The notes beneath the pieces were generated by a model that had not been told where the DNA came from, did not search any database, and saw only the letters and a program-made list of their open reading frames with translations. A DNA stretch of 64,000 bases from the NCBI GenBank assembly GCA_963766505.1, contig CAVYAL010000005.1, forward strand, positions 434,001-498,000, in the 5' to 3' direction. Below, in pieces: positions 23,291 through 32,086 of the stretch. Positions within the stretch are counted from its first letter, which is position 1. Every line of letters begins with the position of its first letter. The stretch is from DATIRA01 sp963766505 (GTDB taxonomy: Bacteria; Pseudomonadota; Gammaproteobacteria; Steroidobacterales; Steroidobacteraceae). The translations under genes were made by a program, and so were the position numbers.

Positions 23291-26200
23291 TCGTGTACCT
23301 CCGCGGTGCGCGGCCTGCGGTCGAGCCGGCTCCTCAGTTCCGCGAGCCATCCGCTCACTTCCGCGTCCGTACCGCCGCCGAGCAGCTCACAGCGCTCGAA
23401 GTGCGCGAGCGCGGCCTCCGGCCGGTCCAGATAGAGGTCGAGCAGGATCGCAAGATTGCGATGCGGGTCGACGAAGGCGGGATCGAGCGCGATCGCGCGC
23501 TCATAGGCCATTTGCGCCTCCGTGAAGCGACCCGTCCGCCGATATGCGATGCCGAGCCGGTTCCAGCCCGGCGCGTGCCCGGGATCGGCAGCCAGCGCCT
23601 GCTCCAGCTGTACAGCGGCGTCATCGGCCCGGTCCGCACCGAGCGCGGCCTCGGCGCTCGAGAAAAGCGCTGCGATCTCGACCGGCGCATCGGCCGCCGC
23701 ACTGGGGCCGTGCGCGGACTCCTCGCGTGCGTAGCGCCCCGGCGCGAGCCGTGCCAGCGCACCGAAGCTGCGCTTCACCCATTCGTCGTACGCGCCCGCC
23801 GCTGCGTGCCCGGCGTTCGCGGCATGGATCTCGATGGCTTTCTCCTCGAACGGGAAGGCCTGTTCCTCGAGCAGCAGCTCGTATTGCTCGAGTTCCTCGG
23901 CCGTGAGCCCGCGCGGCCGCTCGGACTCCATCAGCGAGCGCGCGAGGTCCAGGTACAGCTCCGCCATCGCGAAGCTTGCGGCCGTGGAAACACCTGCGAC
24001 GCCGTAGTCCGCGGCGCGCCCGTATGCGCCGAGCGCGCGCTCCAGGGCCTGCTTCTTGTCACGCAGGCTCCTCTCCAGCGGAATCACCAGGCGCACCGCG
24101 CGGGCTGCGTGGTCCGCCTGCTGCGCAAGCTCGAGCGAAGCCTGCGCCGCGAGAAAACGGCTGCGGTCGGTGCGCTGCGCCTCGCCGGCAGCGTCGGCCG
24201 CGACGAGTTGCTCCAGCCACTGCCTGCGTGCCGCCAGGTCGCCATCGGCGCGTGCCAGCTCGACAAGAGTCCAGCGCGCCTCCTGGGCTGCCTCGAGGGG
24301 TTGCGGAAAATCCCGGACATAGTTCTCGTAGCTGCGCCGGGCCGCCGCGTGCGCATCGGCCGTCGCGTACAGTTCGGCCGCCTGCCACAGCGCCGTCCGC
24401 CGCAGCTCTGGTAGCTCCTGTTGACGCGCGGCCACGGCCTCGAACTCCGCCGCCGCCTCGAGGTGTCGGCCACCTTCCAGGTAGGCGGCAGCCAGCTTGC
24501 GCGTGATCTCGGGCTGCAGCTCGTGTCCCGGATGTCCGCGGCGGAACGCCAGCATCACCTCGATCGCGCGATCCCATTCGGCGGCCTGCAGCAGCAAGGT
24601 CGCGGCGTCGAATTCCGCGTTGACGCGGATCGAAGACGCGGGCGCCACTGTCGCCACCCTGAGGAACTCGTCCACGGCGCCTGAGAGGTCGCCCGCAGCC
24701 TGCCGCAACTCCGCCTGGCGGTAGACCGAGGCCGCCAGCCGGTCCGCTACCTGCTGCGCCTCGGGGTCACCTGGTGGCAGTCGCGAGCCGAGCTCGCGGA
24801 ATGCGGTCTCGGCCTCGAGGTAGCGCCCATCGTCGAAGTAGGTGTTCGCGAGCACCGACCAGGCCACACGCTGTTGCACCGCATCCGCCCGCGGACCGAG
24901 TTCCAGCAGGCGGTTGGCGACGCTCTCCGCCCGGGCCCGGTCGCCGGATTCGAAGAGTCTCTGGCTCGTGGCGGCCAGCACGGCCGGAACCTCCGTTCTG
25001 TCCGGGAAGGTCCCGGTGAACCGCAGGGCGGAATCGAGCGCTCGCTGCTCGAGCGCGGCCCGCTGCGGCGCCGGGAGCGCGTCGCCGGCCTTCTGGTAGG
25101 CCACGAGCGCAGCGTAGCCGGCGCGCCCCGCCTCCGCGTGGCCCTGGTAGCCATAGGCCGCTGCCTCGTAGTCCACAGCCGCCTCGAGATAGAGGCCGTT
25201 CTCGAAGAGCAGGTCCGCCAGCAGCAGCCGCGTGCCAGGCGCCCGCAACGAGGAATCGAAACCCTCGAGGTAGTGGCGATACCAGTCCACGGACTGCTCG
25301 AGGTCCGCGCGCGAGCCGTCTCGCTGCGTGGCCGCGTGGTGATGGCGCGCGAGGTCCAGGATCGTTGACTCGACGACGCTGGCCACCTGCGGGTCCAGCT
25401 GTCCGCTGCGCGAACGCCAGTAGACGCTTCGCGGACCGTAAAGCCCGGCCAGCTCACGCTTCCCGTCGAGGACCAGCGAGGTGAAACCGCCCTGCGAGTA
25501 GGCGTCCAGGGCACGCACCAGCAGCAGTGGCGCGCTCGGGTCCTCGGGTCTGCGCCGTGCAAATTCCCGGTAGGCCGCCGCCGCGTCCTGGTAGCGCGCC
25601 TTCTCCAGGTAGAGATCGCCCAGGGCGCCGTAGAGCTGCGACTCGTACCTGACCGTACCGTGCCGCGCCGCCGCGGCCTGCAGCGACTGCAGGCCGTCCG
25701 CGTCGGCGAAGCCGATGCTGAGTGCCCGCAATGCGTCATCTGCCATCTCGCGTTCGGGTCGCGACAGGTCCTGCCTTGCCAGCAGCGCGTCGAGCAGCGT
25801 CAGGAAACTCTCGCTGCCGTCCTGGTCGCGGGACTGCTTGAAGAGCGACCAGCCGTGCTTGTAGAGCGCGGCGAGGTAGAACCCGCTCGACTCGCCCGTT
25901 CGCAGTACCGAGGCGAACGCTGTCTCGGCGTCCGGATACCGCCCTGCGGCGAAGAAAATTTCGCCGCGGCGGAACTGCGCCTCCGCGTAATGCCGGGTAG
26001 CCGGGTGCTCGCTGACCAGGCGATCGAGCACCGTCATCGCCTCCGCGGCCTCCCCGATTCCGTCGTGGGCACGTGCGAGCTGGTAGAGCACCTCGTCCGC
26101 ATGCGTGTCCGTCGGATACTCGCGCAGCAGCTGGGAATACGCCGCAAGCGCTTCCTCGGTAGCGGCGACCGCCTCCCCGGCTGGCGTGCCGTCCTCGGCT

Positions 26201-26472
26201 CGCAGGGCCTCGGCCCGTGCCAGGCACAGGTCGCCGAGGCGTCTGAGCGCCTGGGCCCTGAGCGCGGGATCGGCAGAGTCGATCTCGAGGAACTCACGAT
26301 AGCTGCGCACCGCCAGCGAGGCGTCAACGCCGGTGACCGGACCTGGGCTCACCGGCGCGCTGCGTGCAGCCAGGTCGGCGAGCGTGGGCTGCTGCTCGCG
26401 ACGGGCTGCCTCGGCGTCCGGGGGCAGCGCGAGCACCAGGCCGACTGCGAGCAGCGAGGCGCGCGACTTCAA
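23287..26472 (-). CDS. Large periplasmic TPR-repeat protein
   Basis: A 1061-residue protein with a signal peptide (SLLAVGLVLALPPDAEA) followed by TPR-type helical repeats over nearly the whole length. Clear repeats are near 120-240 (VLYQLARAHDGIGEAAEAM, AQFRRGEIFFAAGRYPDAE) and at the C-terminus near 950-1030 (GWNRLGIAYRRTGRFTEAQ). No catalytic motif was seen. It probably acts as a large scaffold between the ExbBD-AgmX motor and outer-membrane parts. Its start overlaps the next upstream gene by four bases. Confidence 0.88.
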   Translation of the reverse strand: MKSRASLLAVGLVLALPPDAEAARREQQPTLADLAARSAPVSPGPVTGVDASLAVRSYREFLEIDSADPALRAQALRRLGDLCLARAEALRAEDGTPAGEAVAATEEALAAYSQLLREYPTDTHADEVLYQLARAHDGIGEAAEAMTVLDRLVSEHPATRHYAEAQFRRGEIFFAAGRYPDAETAFASVLRTGESSGFYLAALYKHGWSLFKQSRDQDGSESFLTLLDALLARQDLSRPEREMADDALRALSIGFADADGLQSLQAAAARHGTVRYESQLYGALGDLYLEKARYQDAAAAYREFARRRPEDPSAPLLLVRALDAYSQGGFTSLVLDGKRELAGLYGPRSVYWRSRSGQLDPQVASVVESTILDLARHHHAATQRDGSRADLEQSVDWYRHYLEGFDSSLRAPGTRLLLADLLFENGLYLEAAVDYEAAAYGYQGHAEAGRAGYAALVAYQKAGDALPAPQRAALEQRALDSALRFTGTFPDRTEVPAVLAATSQRLFESGDRARAESVANRLLELGPRADAVQQRVAWSVLANTYFDDGRYLEAETAFRELGSRLPPGDPEAQQVADRLAASVYRQAELRQAAGDLSGAVDEFLRVATVAPASSIRVNAEFDAATLLLQAAEWDRAIEVMLAFRRGHPGHELQPEITRKLAAAYLEGGRHLEAAAEFEAVAARQQELPELRRTALWQAAELYATADAHAAARRSYENYVRDFPQPLEAAQEARWTLVELARADGDLAARRQWLEQLVAADAAGEAQRTDRSRFLAAQASLELAQQADHAARAVRLVIPLERSLRDKKQALERALGAYGRAADYGVAGVSTAASFAMAELYLDLARSLMESERPRGLTAEELEQYELLLEEQAFPFEEKAIEIHAANAGHAAAGAYDEWVKRSFGALARLAPGRYAREESAHGPSAAADAPVEIAALFSSAEAALGADRADDAAVQLEQALAADPGHAPGWNRLGIAYRRTGRFTEAQMAYERAIALDPAFVDPHRNLAILLDLYLDRPEAALAHFERCELLGGGTDAEVSGWLAELRSRLDRRPRTAEVHE

Positions 26473-28388
26473 TACGCACTCCCGGCCACCGCGCCGTCGT
26501 AGAGCGTCGCGAGCGCGAACTGGGCCTGGGTCGCGTAGGAGCCGAGGCGTCGCTGCTGCGCCTCGAGCTCGGCGACCGCGATCTCCGCGAGCACACGCTC
26601 CTGCGCTGCTGCTGCCGCGCCGAGCCGCGGCTCGAGCCCTTCGAGACGACCCGCGAGCGCAGCGACCCGTGAGACGAACGCAGCCGTATCCCCGCCTGCC
26701 GTGAACGAGGCCTTGGCGACCTGATCGATGCGTTGCCCGGCCTCGACCAGCGCCGCGGCCGATCCGCCGAGCGAGCGCTCCAGGCGGCTGAGCCTCAGCT
26801 TGTATTCGGCATCGAGGTCCCAGAGCAGCACGCCGCGCAGGACCCGGAGTCGTTCCAGCAGCGCGTCGCGCTGCTCCCCGGCCGGCAGCGAACCGAGCCT
26901 CTGCGAGAGCTCGTCGATGCTCACGAGCTGCCGTGATTCTGAGGCGTCGGCCAGCGCGACGACCGCGCGACCAGCTGCAATCCGCTGTACGCGTTCCTCG
27001 AGCGCCCGCTGCCGCTCAGCGAGGATCGCCAGGTCGGTCCCGCCCAGGAATTCGACCTTGCGTCTCAGTCGCGCCTCTTCGCTGATGGCGCGGGACTCGA
27101 TCATTGCGTCGAAGGCCTCGAGCGAGTCACGCACCCGTACGAGACTCGAGTGCATCGCCCGCAGGTCGCGGTAGTTCTTGAGGCCCTCCTGGAACTCGTG
27201 GCTGGCCAGCAGGTGGTACAGGTATCGCGTGTGCGGCGCATCGGGCAGCTCGCGAAGCTGCCAGAACCACCCCGCCCCCCAGTTCTCGCTCGCGCCGTCC
27301 AGCACGGCGTCGAGAAATCCACCGCCGCGGATCGCGTCGATGGACTCGCGCAGTCGCCGCGACTCGGCGGCATATGCGTCGACGGCGCGGCGGTACTGTT
27401 CGACGGCCTGTCCGTTGGCGGCGAGCCGGGCGTAGGCGTACGGCACGGCGAGATACGACTCCTGCACGGCCGAGTCGATCAGCGCCCGCTCCCGCAACGC
27501 GAGCCACGACACCAGTGCGCGCTCCGGGCGGTGCAGCTCCGCCTCGGCCCAGCCCAGGCCCAGCAGTGCCCGATTCGTGAAGGGTCCATCGAGGCGCACG
27601 CGGCTCAGCGCGGCGGCTGCGTGCATCGCGTCCTTCGTGTGCAGCGAGGCGAAACCCAGCGCGAGGTTGGCCCGATCCCGCAGAGCTCGCTCCTCCTCGC
27701 TCCGCGCCGGCATCCGTCCGACCTCCTCGAGCAGCCGCCGACCCGGGTCCGTCGCGCCGCTGCGCAGCATCGCCACGCCTAGATTGAATCGCGCATAGGC
27801 CGCAAGGCCGCTCGCGCCCTGCCAGCCCTGCAGCAGCTCCGCGGCGGCCTGGAAGCGCTGCTGGGCCATGAGCACGTTCGCCGCGAGCAGTCTCCGCTCA
27901 CCCTCGAGTGGCTCGGGCAGCGGACCCTGGATCCGTTGCAGGCTCGACCAGGCCTCGTCGTAGTAGCCGCGCTGGTAACCGATCAGCGCGAGGTAGTAGC
28001 GGGCGCGGTTGCTGACGCCTGCCGGGACGTTCCCGGCAAGCAGCCGGTCGAAGATGCGCCTCGCCTCCTCGTGCAGGCCAAGCGAGAGGTAGAGCCCGCC
28101 GGACAGCAGCTCCGCCGCCGACGCATGGTTGGGCAGCCGCCCCAGATCGGCGGCAGCTTCCAGCCGGACGATGGCCTCGAGGTAATCGTCCTGGAAGAAG
28201 TGGAACAGGACGTCGCCATAGTGCAGATCACGGATCTCGACCTCGGGCAGCGCCGCGTCGAACCGCGCCTCTTCGGGCTCGGCCGAGCGCGATGGACCCG
28301 TGGCGCAGAAGAGCAGGACGCTCCCGAGCAGCACGAGGCCGGTTCGACCGCGCTCGAGCGCTGCGCGCATTGGCCGTCTCACGGGCAT
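26469..28388 (-). CDS. Exported helical-repeat (TPR-like) protein
   Basis: A 639-residue protein with a signal peptide (TGLVLLGSVLLFCATGPSRS). The N-terminal 350 residues read as TPR-like helix pairs (LEAAADLGRLPNHASAAELL, GGLYLSLGLHEEARRIFDRL). The C-terminal third is strongly helical and charged (about 400-600), with coiled-coil-like character. Homologous relationships beyond TPR are not clear to me. It is operon-linked to the 1061-residue TPR protein, so the two probably form one periplasmic complex. An alternative start at codon 7 is possible. Confidence 0.8.
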   Translation of the reverse strand: MPVRRPMRAALERGRTGLVLLGSVLLFCATGPSRSAEPEEARFDAALPEVEIRDLHYGDVLFHFFQDDYLEAIVRLEAAADLGRLPNHASAAELLSGGLYLSLGLHEEARRIFDRLLAGNVPAGVSNRARYYLALIGYQRGYYDEAWSSLQRIQGPLPEPLEGERRLLAANVLMAQQRFQAAAELLQGWQGASGLAAYARFNLGVAMLRSGATDPGRRLLEEVGRMPARSEEERALRDRANLALGFASLHTKDAMHAAAALSRVRLDGPFTNRALLGLGWAEAELHRPERALVSWLALRERALIDSAVQESYLAVPYAYARLAANGQAVEQYRRAVDAYAAESRRLRESIDAIRGGGFLDAVLDGASENWGAGWFWQLRELPDAPHTRYLYHLLASHEFQEGLKNYRDLRAMHSSLVRVRDSLEAFDAMIESRAISEEARLRRKVEFLGGTDLAILAERQRALEERVQRIAAGRAVVALADASESRQLVSIDELSQRLGSLPAGEQRDALLERLRVLRGVLLWDLDAEYKLRLSRLERSLGGSAAALVEAGQRIDQVAKASFTAGGDTAAFVSRVAALAGRLEGLEPRLGAAAAAQERVLAEIAVAELEAQQRRLGSYATQAQFALATLYDGAVAGSAY

Positions 28389-28406
28389 TTCGTCCGTGGT
28401 CGGGAC

Positions 28407-28967
28407 TCAGTCCCACTGCCGGACGACGAACTCCGGCTGCAGGGCGGCCTCGCGGTCGCTGATCCTGAGTTCGAGGTACTTCGTGCCGACTTCCTTCCCG
28501 AACTTGAGCGAGGTGCCGCGCCGATAGGCGCGCTCGTGCGGCCCTTTGCCGGTGAAGAAAGCCACGAGCTCGTGTTCGCCCGCCTTCAGGTTTCCGACAT
28601 AGAGTCTCTGCACGCCGCCCCGATGCAGCGCGTCCACCTCGCGTTCCGTATACAGGTAGTTCGCGACCTCCTTGTCGTCGACCTTCAGCGTCACCGAGTC
28701 GAGCGCGAAGAACGTGCCGACGTCCACCGACAGGAACACCGACACCTGGGTGCTCGCCGGGTACAGCAGTTCCTCCTCGAGCCTGAAGAGCTCGCGGTTG
28801 AGGCTGATCAGCTCCTTCTTCAGCGCCTGGACGTCCTGGTCGACCGCCCGGAACTCTGCCTCGGACCCGACAGCCACGCCGTTCGTGCCGGCGGCAGCGA
28901 GCGCGAGCAGCGTCGCCCAGGCGAGCCACGGCCGCCCGCCCGGCCGGATGCGCAACATGCAGTTCAT
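28407..28967 (-). CDS. Exported coiled-coil protein with a beta-rich C-terminal domain
   Basis: A 186-residue protein. An N-terminal hydrophobic segment (PWLAWATLLALAAAGTNGVAV) is a signal peptide or anchor. A heptad-like helix follows (AVDQDVQALKKELISLNREL, about 42-66), then a beta-rich domain with VGNLKAGEHELVAFFTGKG that resembles PEGA-type periplasmic modules. Its start overlaps the thioredoxin-like stop by four bases. Function is unknown; it is an exported part of the c-di-GMP-controlled operon. Confidence 0.75.
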   Translation of the reverse strand: MNCMLRIRPGGRPWLAWATLLALAAAGTNGVAVGSEAEFRAVDQDVQALKKELISLNRELFRLEEELLYPASTQVSVFLSVDVGTFFALDSVTLKVDDKEVANYLYTEREVDALHRGGVQRLYVGNLKAGEHELVAFFTGKGPHERAYRRGTSLKFGKEVGTKYLELRISDREAALQPEFVVRQWD

Positions 28968-29503
28968 TCGCTGCTGACCTCCCTGACGATGTCACCGAAC
29001 CCGGGGCCCAGTACGGGCTCACGCCAGACCGCTCGAACCTGTCCCTCCCGGTCGAGCAGGAACGTCAGCGGGAGTCGATCGACCTCGTACTGGCGCCCTG
29101 TACGCTGCTCGGCATCGACCAGGACCGGGAAGTCGAGCCGCAGCGCCCGGCTCATCGAGGACGCGCGGCGCACGTCTGCGTCCAGGCTGACGCTGACGAT
29201 GCGGGGCGCGTATCGGGTTCCGCTGGCTGAATGAGCGGCAAGCTGGCCGAGCAGTTCGCGGCACGAACCGCAGCCGCTCGACCAGAACGTGAGGACGACG
29301 ACCTCGCCGCGGAATTCCGACAGCCGCTGGTTGCGACCATCGAGATCCTTCAGTGCGAAATCGGGCGCGAACGTCCCGGGCGCCGGGGCGGAATGCACGG
29401 CGAGCGGGTAGGCGAGCGCACCGGCGAGCGCGGCCAGGATCAGCGCCGCGGTGTGCAGCCTCGCTGCGAGGCGAGGCTTTCCCGCTTGTGATTCAAGATG
29501 CAT
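28964..29503 (-). CDS. Exported TlpA-like thioredoxin-fold protein, first gene of the c-di-GMP-controlled operon
   Basis: A 179-residue protein with an N-terminal hydrophobic segment (about 17-38) and a TlpA/ResA/AhpC-TSA-type thioredoxin fold. The motif VLTFWSSGCGSCREL holds a CGSC active site in place of CGPC, and DRLPLTFLLDREG gives the cis-Pro. It should act in the periplasm on disulfides. The ATG at 29503 lies one base behind the riboswitch aptamer, and its only Shine-Dalgarno-like sequence is the GGGG inside the aptamer's 3' part. That makes translation a likely target of c-di-GMP control. Confidence 0.87.
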   Translation of the reverse strand: MHLESQAGKPRLAARLHTAALILAALAGALAYPLAVHSAPAPGTFAPDFALKDLDGRNQRLSEFRGEVVVLTFWSSGCGSCRELLGQLAAHSASGTRYAPRIVSVSLDADVRRASSMSRALRLDFPVLVDAEQRTGRQYEVDRLPLTFLLDREGQVRAVWREPVLGPGFGDIVREVSSE

Positions 29504-29586
29504 GCTGGCAACCCCGCTGTCATGGGAACATCCCGAAGACCGGTGGCTTTGCGTCCCCGCCTTTCGACGGGTTTGCCGTTTACAGT
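29504..29586 (-). promoter_or_regulatory. Cyclic-di-GMP-I (GEMM-I) riboswitch
   Basis: Read on the minus strand, the aptamer hallmarks appear in order. GGCAAACC starts at 29577. A six-base-pair stem CCCGTC/GGCGGG follows, capped by a GAAA tetraloop. Next comes the invariant GGGACGCAAAGCC, then a second hairpin (GTC..GGGA TGT TCCC..GAC), and the closing AGCGGGGTTGCC ends at 29505. This is close to the Vibrio cholerae Vc2 type. The P1 stem is hard to pair by eye. The element sits between a TTGACA promoter and the ATG at 29503, so it should control the whole 29503-20258 operon by c-di-GMP, probably through access to the start site. Confidence 0.92.
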
Positions 29587-29593
29587 CGGTCGA

Positions 29594-29622
29594 ATCCTTG
29601 CCGCGGCCCCGCGTCCTGTCAA
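29594..29622 (-). promoter_or_regulatory. Sigma70-like promoter of the riboswitch operon
   Basis: TTGACA (29622-29617), a 17-base spacer and AAGGAT (29599-29594) on the minus strand. The predicted start of transcription, near 29587, falls right where the riboswitch begins. Confidence 0.5.
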
Positions 29623-29684
29623 TGGGCCGGACGGTCCGCGGGTCACAGTCGGCACTGCGTCACACAACGCGGCAGCGGCCTTGC

Positions 29685-30656
29685 TCAGCGATCGCCGGGC
29701 TGGGCGAGGCCGTCGGAGTAGTAGATGCGTCCCTCGCGGTCGACGATGACTGCCTCGACGTCCGGCAGGCCGGCGACGAGCGCCATGCCCCGCTCCACGC
29801 CCAGCACGAAGACGCTGGTCGACAATCCGTCGGTCTGCGTGGCGTCAGGCCCGATGATCGTGACGCTGCGCAGTTCCCGTGCCGACTCCCCGGTGCCCGG
29901 TACCAGGATGTGGTGGTAACGCACGCCGTCCTGCTCGAAGTACCGTTCGTAGTCACCCGATGTCGAGATCGCCTCGTTCTCGAGCGGCATGCGCATCACC
30001 ATGCTGCCGTCGCCGCGGGGATCGCGTATCCCGACGATCCACGGCTGGCCGCGGCGATCGCCCAGCAAACGCGTGTCGCCACCGGCGGTCACCATCGCGT
30101 GCTCGATACCGAGCCCGTGCAGGATCGAGATGCTGCGGTCCACGGCGTAGCCCTTCGCGATGCCGCCGAGGTCCATGCGCATCCCCGGCCGCCGGAAACG
30201 GATCGTGCGTCGCTCGGAGTCGACCTCGACCTGCCGGTAGTCCACCGAGTCGAGTCGTTCGCGGATTTCGACCGGGGAGGGCCGGTGCCGCCCGCGGAAG
30301 TCGTACAGGAAGCCGACGCTCGCGTAAGTGATGTCGAAGGCGCCCCCGGTCAGACGGGAGAACTCGAGCGCGCGCTGCACGACCTCGATGATTTCTATGT
30401 CGACCGCCACGGCGCGCTCGAAGCCATGCGCGTTGACCTCTGACAGCTGGCTCTCGGGCCTGTAGGTGCTCATCAGCTCGTCCGTACGCCGCATCTCCTC
30501 CATGACCGAGTCCAGCGCACGGGCGGCGAGCGCAGGATCGTCGGACCACAGCTCGACGGCGATCCGCGTACCCATCATCGCCTCTTCGCGCTGGTACCAG
30601 TCCGCGACGGCGAGGCATGGCAGTAGCAGCGCGAGCAGGCCGCAGGTCAATCGCAT
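29685..30656 (-). CDS. apbE: FAD:protein FMN transferase (ApbE)
   Basis: A 323-residue ApbE. It attaches FMN from FAD to Thr or Ser of exported proteins. It has a signal peptide (LLALLLPCLAVA), the MMGTRIAVE start of the fold, GGAFDITYASVG near 108-119, and MDLGGIAKGYAVDRS with the FAD-binding Asp/Lys. The TAGGDTRLLG segment and metal-site TDGLSTSVFVLG complete the fold. The ATG at 30656 is chosen because GGAGG lies nine bases ahead. I found no canonical D-G-x-T/S-G-A-T/S flavinylation motif by eye in neighbouring proteins, so the target is open. ApbE commonly keeps company with DUF4266/DUF3570 genes like those at 42.2-43.6 kb. Confidence 0.94.
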   Translation of the reverse strand: MRLTCGLLALLLPCLAVADWYQREEAMMGTRIAVELWSDDPALAARALDSVMEEMRRTDELMSTYRPESQLSEVNAHGFERAVAVDIEIIEVVQRALEFSRLTGGAFDITYASVGFLYDFRGRHRPSPVEIRERLDSVDYRQVEVDSERRTIRFRRPGMRMDLGGIAKGYAVDRSISILHGLGIEHAMVTAGGDTRLLGDRRGQPWIVGIRDPRGDGSMVMRMPLENEAISTSGDYERYFEQDGVRYHHILVPGTGESARELRSVTIIGPDATQTDGLSTSVFVLGVERGMALVAGLPDVEAVIVDREGRIYYSDGLAQPGDR

Positions 30657-30722
30657 TTCCGGATGCCTCCCGGGCAATCGCGCCAGGCTCCATGCATGAT
30701 CGCAGGTCGTCTCACGCGACGC

Positions 30723-32084
30723 TCACGGCGAACGGGGCTGTTGCGTCGACTCGAGGTGCAGCCTCAGCAGGAATCCACGCACCGCCGCGGCCGCCTCGTC
30801 CTCCGCCATCAGTCGCTCACTCACCAGCACCGCGGCGATCTCGCCCGGCGTACGACGGCCGTCGATCAGCGAGGCGACGAAGGAGAGCACGCGCATCGAA
30901 AGCACGCGGCTCGTGAGTTCCGGCGGCAAGGGCACCGGAAGATCGTCGCGGCGCAGCCAGTCCGGCAGCGGCGACCAGCGCGGCGGCGCGTCGATCTCGC
31001 GAGCCTTTTCGACGGACCAGGTGACAACCGTCTCGGTCCGGGCCTGACGGCTGGCCGGCGACTGCAGGTACGGCAAACGGTCCTCTCGCATCTCCAGTGG
31101 ACCGAAGCCCGCACGCTCGAGCAGCGGCCGCAGCTCCTCGAGCGCGTAGCAGCGAGCCGGGTCGGCGTGCTGGAAGGTGAGCGATCCCGTGTTCACCCAG
31201 CGGCCGCCGGGCGCGAGCCACCGGTTCACGCGCCTCGCGAAGCTGGCGAAGTCCTCGTCCAGCACGTCGATCAGCCAGGGCGTGACGATCGTGTCGAATG
31301 CGCCTTCCGCGAAGGGGCCACGCGATACATCCGCGAACAGCAGCTGCAGGCCCGGCCCGCAGGCGCCGGGCGCGCTCAGGGTCCGCAGGACCGCATGGCT
31401 CTCGATGTCGCGCGGCGCGAGCGGGAACTCGTACAGCTGCACGGCACCGCCGTGCATCACCTGCCGGGCGACCAGCAGCATCAGCGGATTGAGGTCCGCG
31501 GCAAGCAACACGGCCGGACGCCTGCGCGCATGGAAATCATAGGCCAGGCGCCCGGCGCCCGCGCCCAGGACCAGCGTCCGGCCGCACTCGCGCGCGCCCG
31601 TGGCTTCGTCCACCAACCGATATGCCGCCTCGTTCTCGCGCTCGCCCCAGCACCAGTCGCGGTGCAGGTTCGCGTAGTAGCCCGTCAGCCCCTGCCCCGC
31701 GGGCAGATTCGCAGCCGAGATCGCGTCGTAGACTTCGGGTGCCGCAGCGGATGCGCCGACGTCGAGCGGCGCAAGCAACGCGGTGAGCCGTCGGGCGTGC
31801 TCCGCGCAGGCCGCGGACAGCAGCTTGAGGCGGCTGCGCGTCGCGGCTCCGGCGCTCTCGACGTCGAGTGCAGCGCGGTAGCGCGCCGATTGCACCTGCA
31901 GGCCGGTGACCAGCGCCCGCAGCTGCGACCGCCAGTGACCGAGCGCCGCCGTTGGATCCTCGAACAGCCAGGGCAGGCCGCCGACCACCGGGAACGCCTG
32001 GCCGCAGCGATTGCAGACGAGCCCGGACCCGCCCGACAGCGTCCCGGCGCATCGCGGACAGCACAGCAGCTCGAGTGAATGCAC
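30723..32084 (-). CDS. SAM methyltransferase with N-terminal Trm112-like zinc ribbon
   Basis: A 453-residue protein. A zinc ribbon with CPRC (C9, C12) and CNRC (C24, C27) followed by FPVVGGLPWLFED is Trm112/YcaR-like. The central SAM domain has TLVLGAGAGRLAYDFH as motif I, and the layout with the preceding NLHRDW and later VTPWLIDVLDEDF resembles the N2227/carnosine N-methyltransferase group. A C-terminal helical region of about 80 residues (DGRRTPGEIAAVLVSERL) looks PqqD-like. The start is GTG at 32084, two bases behind the previous stop. It is cytosolic in an operon of exported proteins, so it may modify one of them before export, or a small molecule; both are inference. Confidence 0.8.
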   Translation of the reverse strand: MHSLELLCCPRCAGTLSGGSGLVCNRCGQAFPVVGGLPWLFEDPTAALGHWRSQLRALVTGLQVQSARYRAALDVESAGAATRSRLKLLSAACAEHARRLTALLAPLDVGASAAAPEVYDAISAANLPAGQGLTGYYANLHRDWCWGERENEAAYRLVDEATGARECGRTLVLGAGAGRLAYDFHARRRPAVLLAADLNPLMLLVARQVMHGGAVQLYEFPLAPRDIESHAVLRTLSAPGACGPGLQLLFADVSRGPFAEGAFDTIVTPWLIDVLDEDFASFARRVNRWLAPGGRWVNTGSLTFQHADPARCYALEELRPLLERAGFGPLEMREDRLPYLQSPASRQARTETVVTWSVEKAREIDAPPRWSPLPDWLRRDDLPVPLPPELTSRVLSMRVLSFVASLIDGRRTPGEIAAVLVSERLMAEDEAAAAVRGFLLRLHLESTQQPRSP

Positions 32085-32086
32085 GG

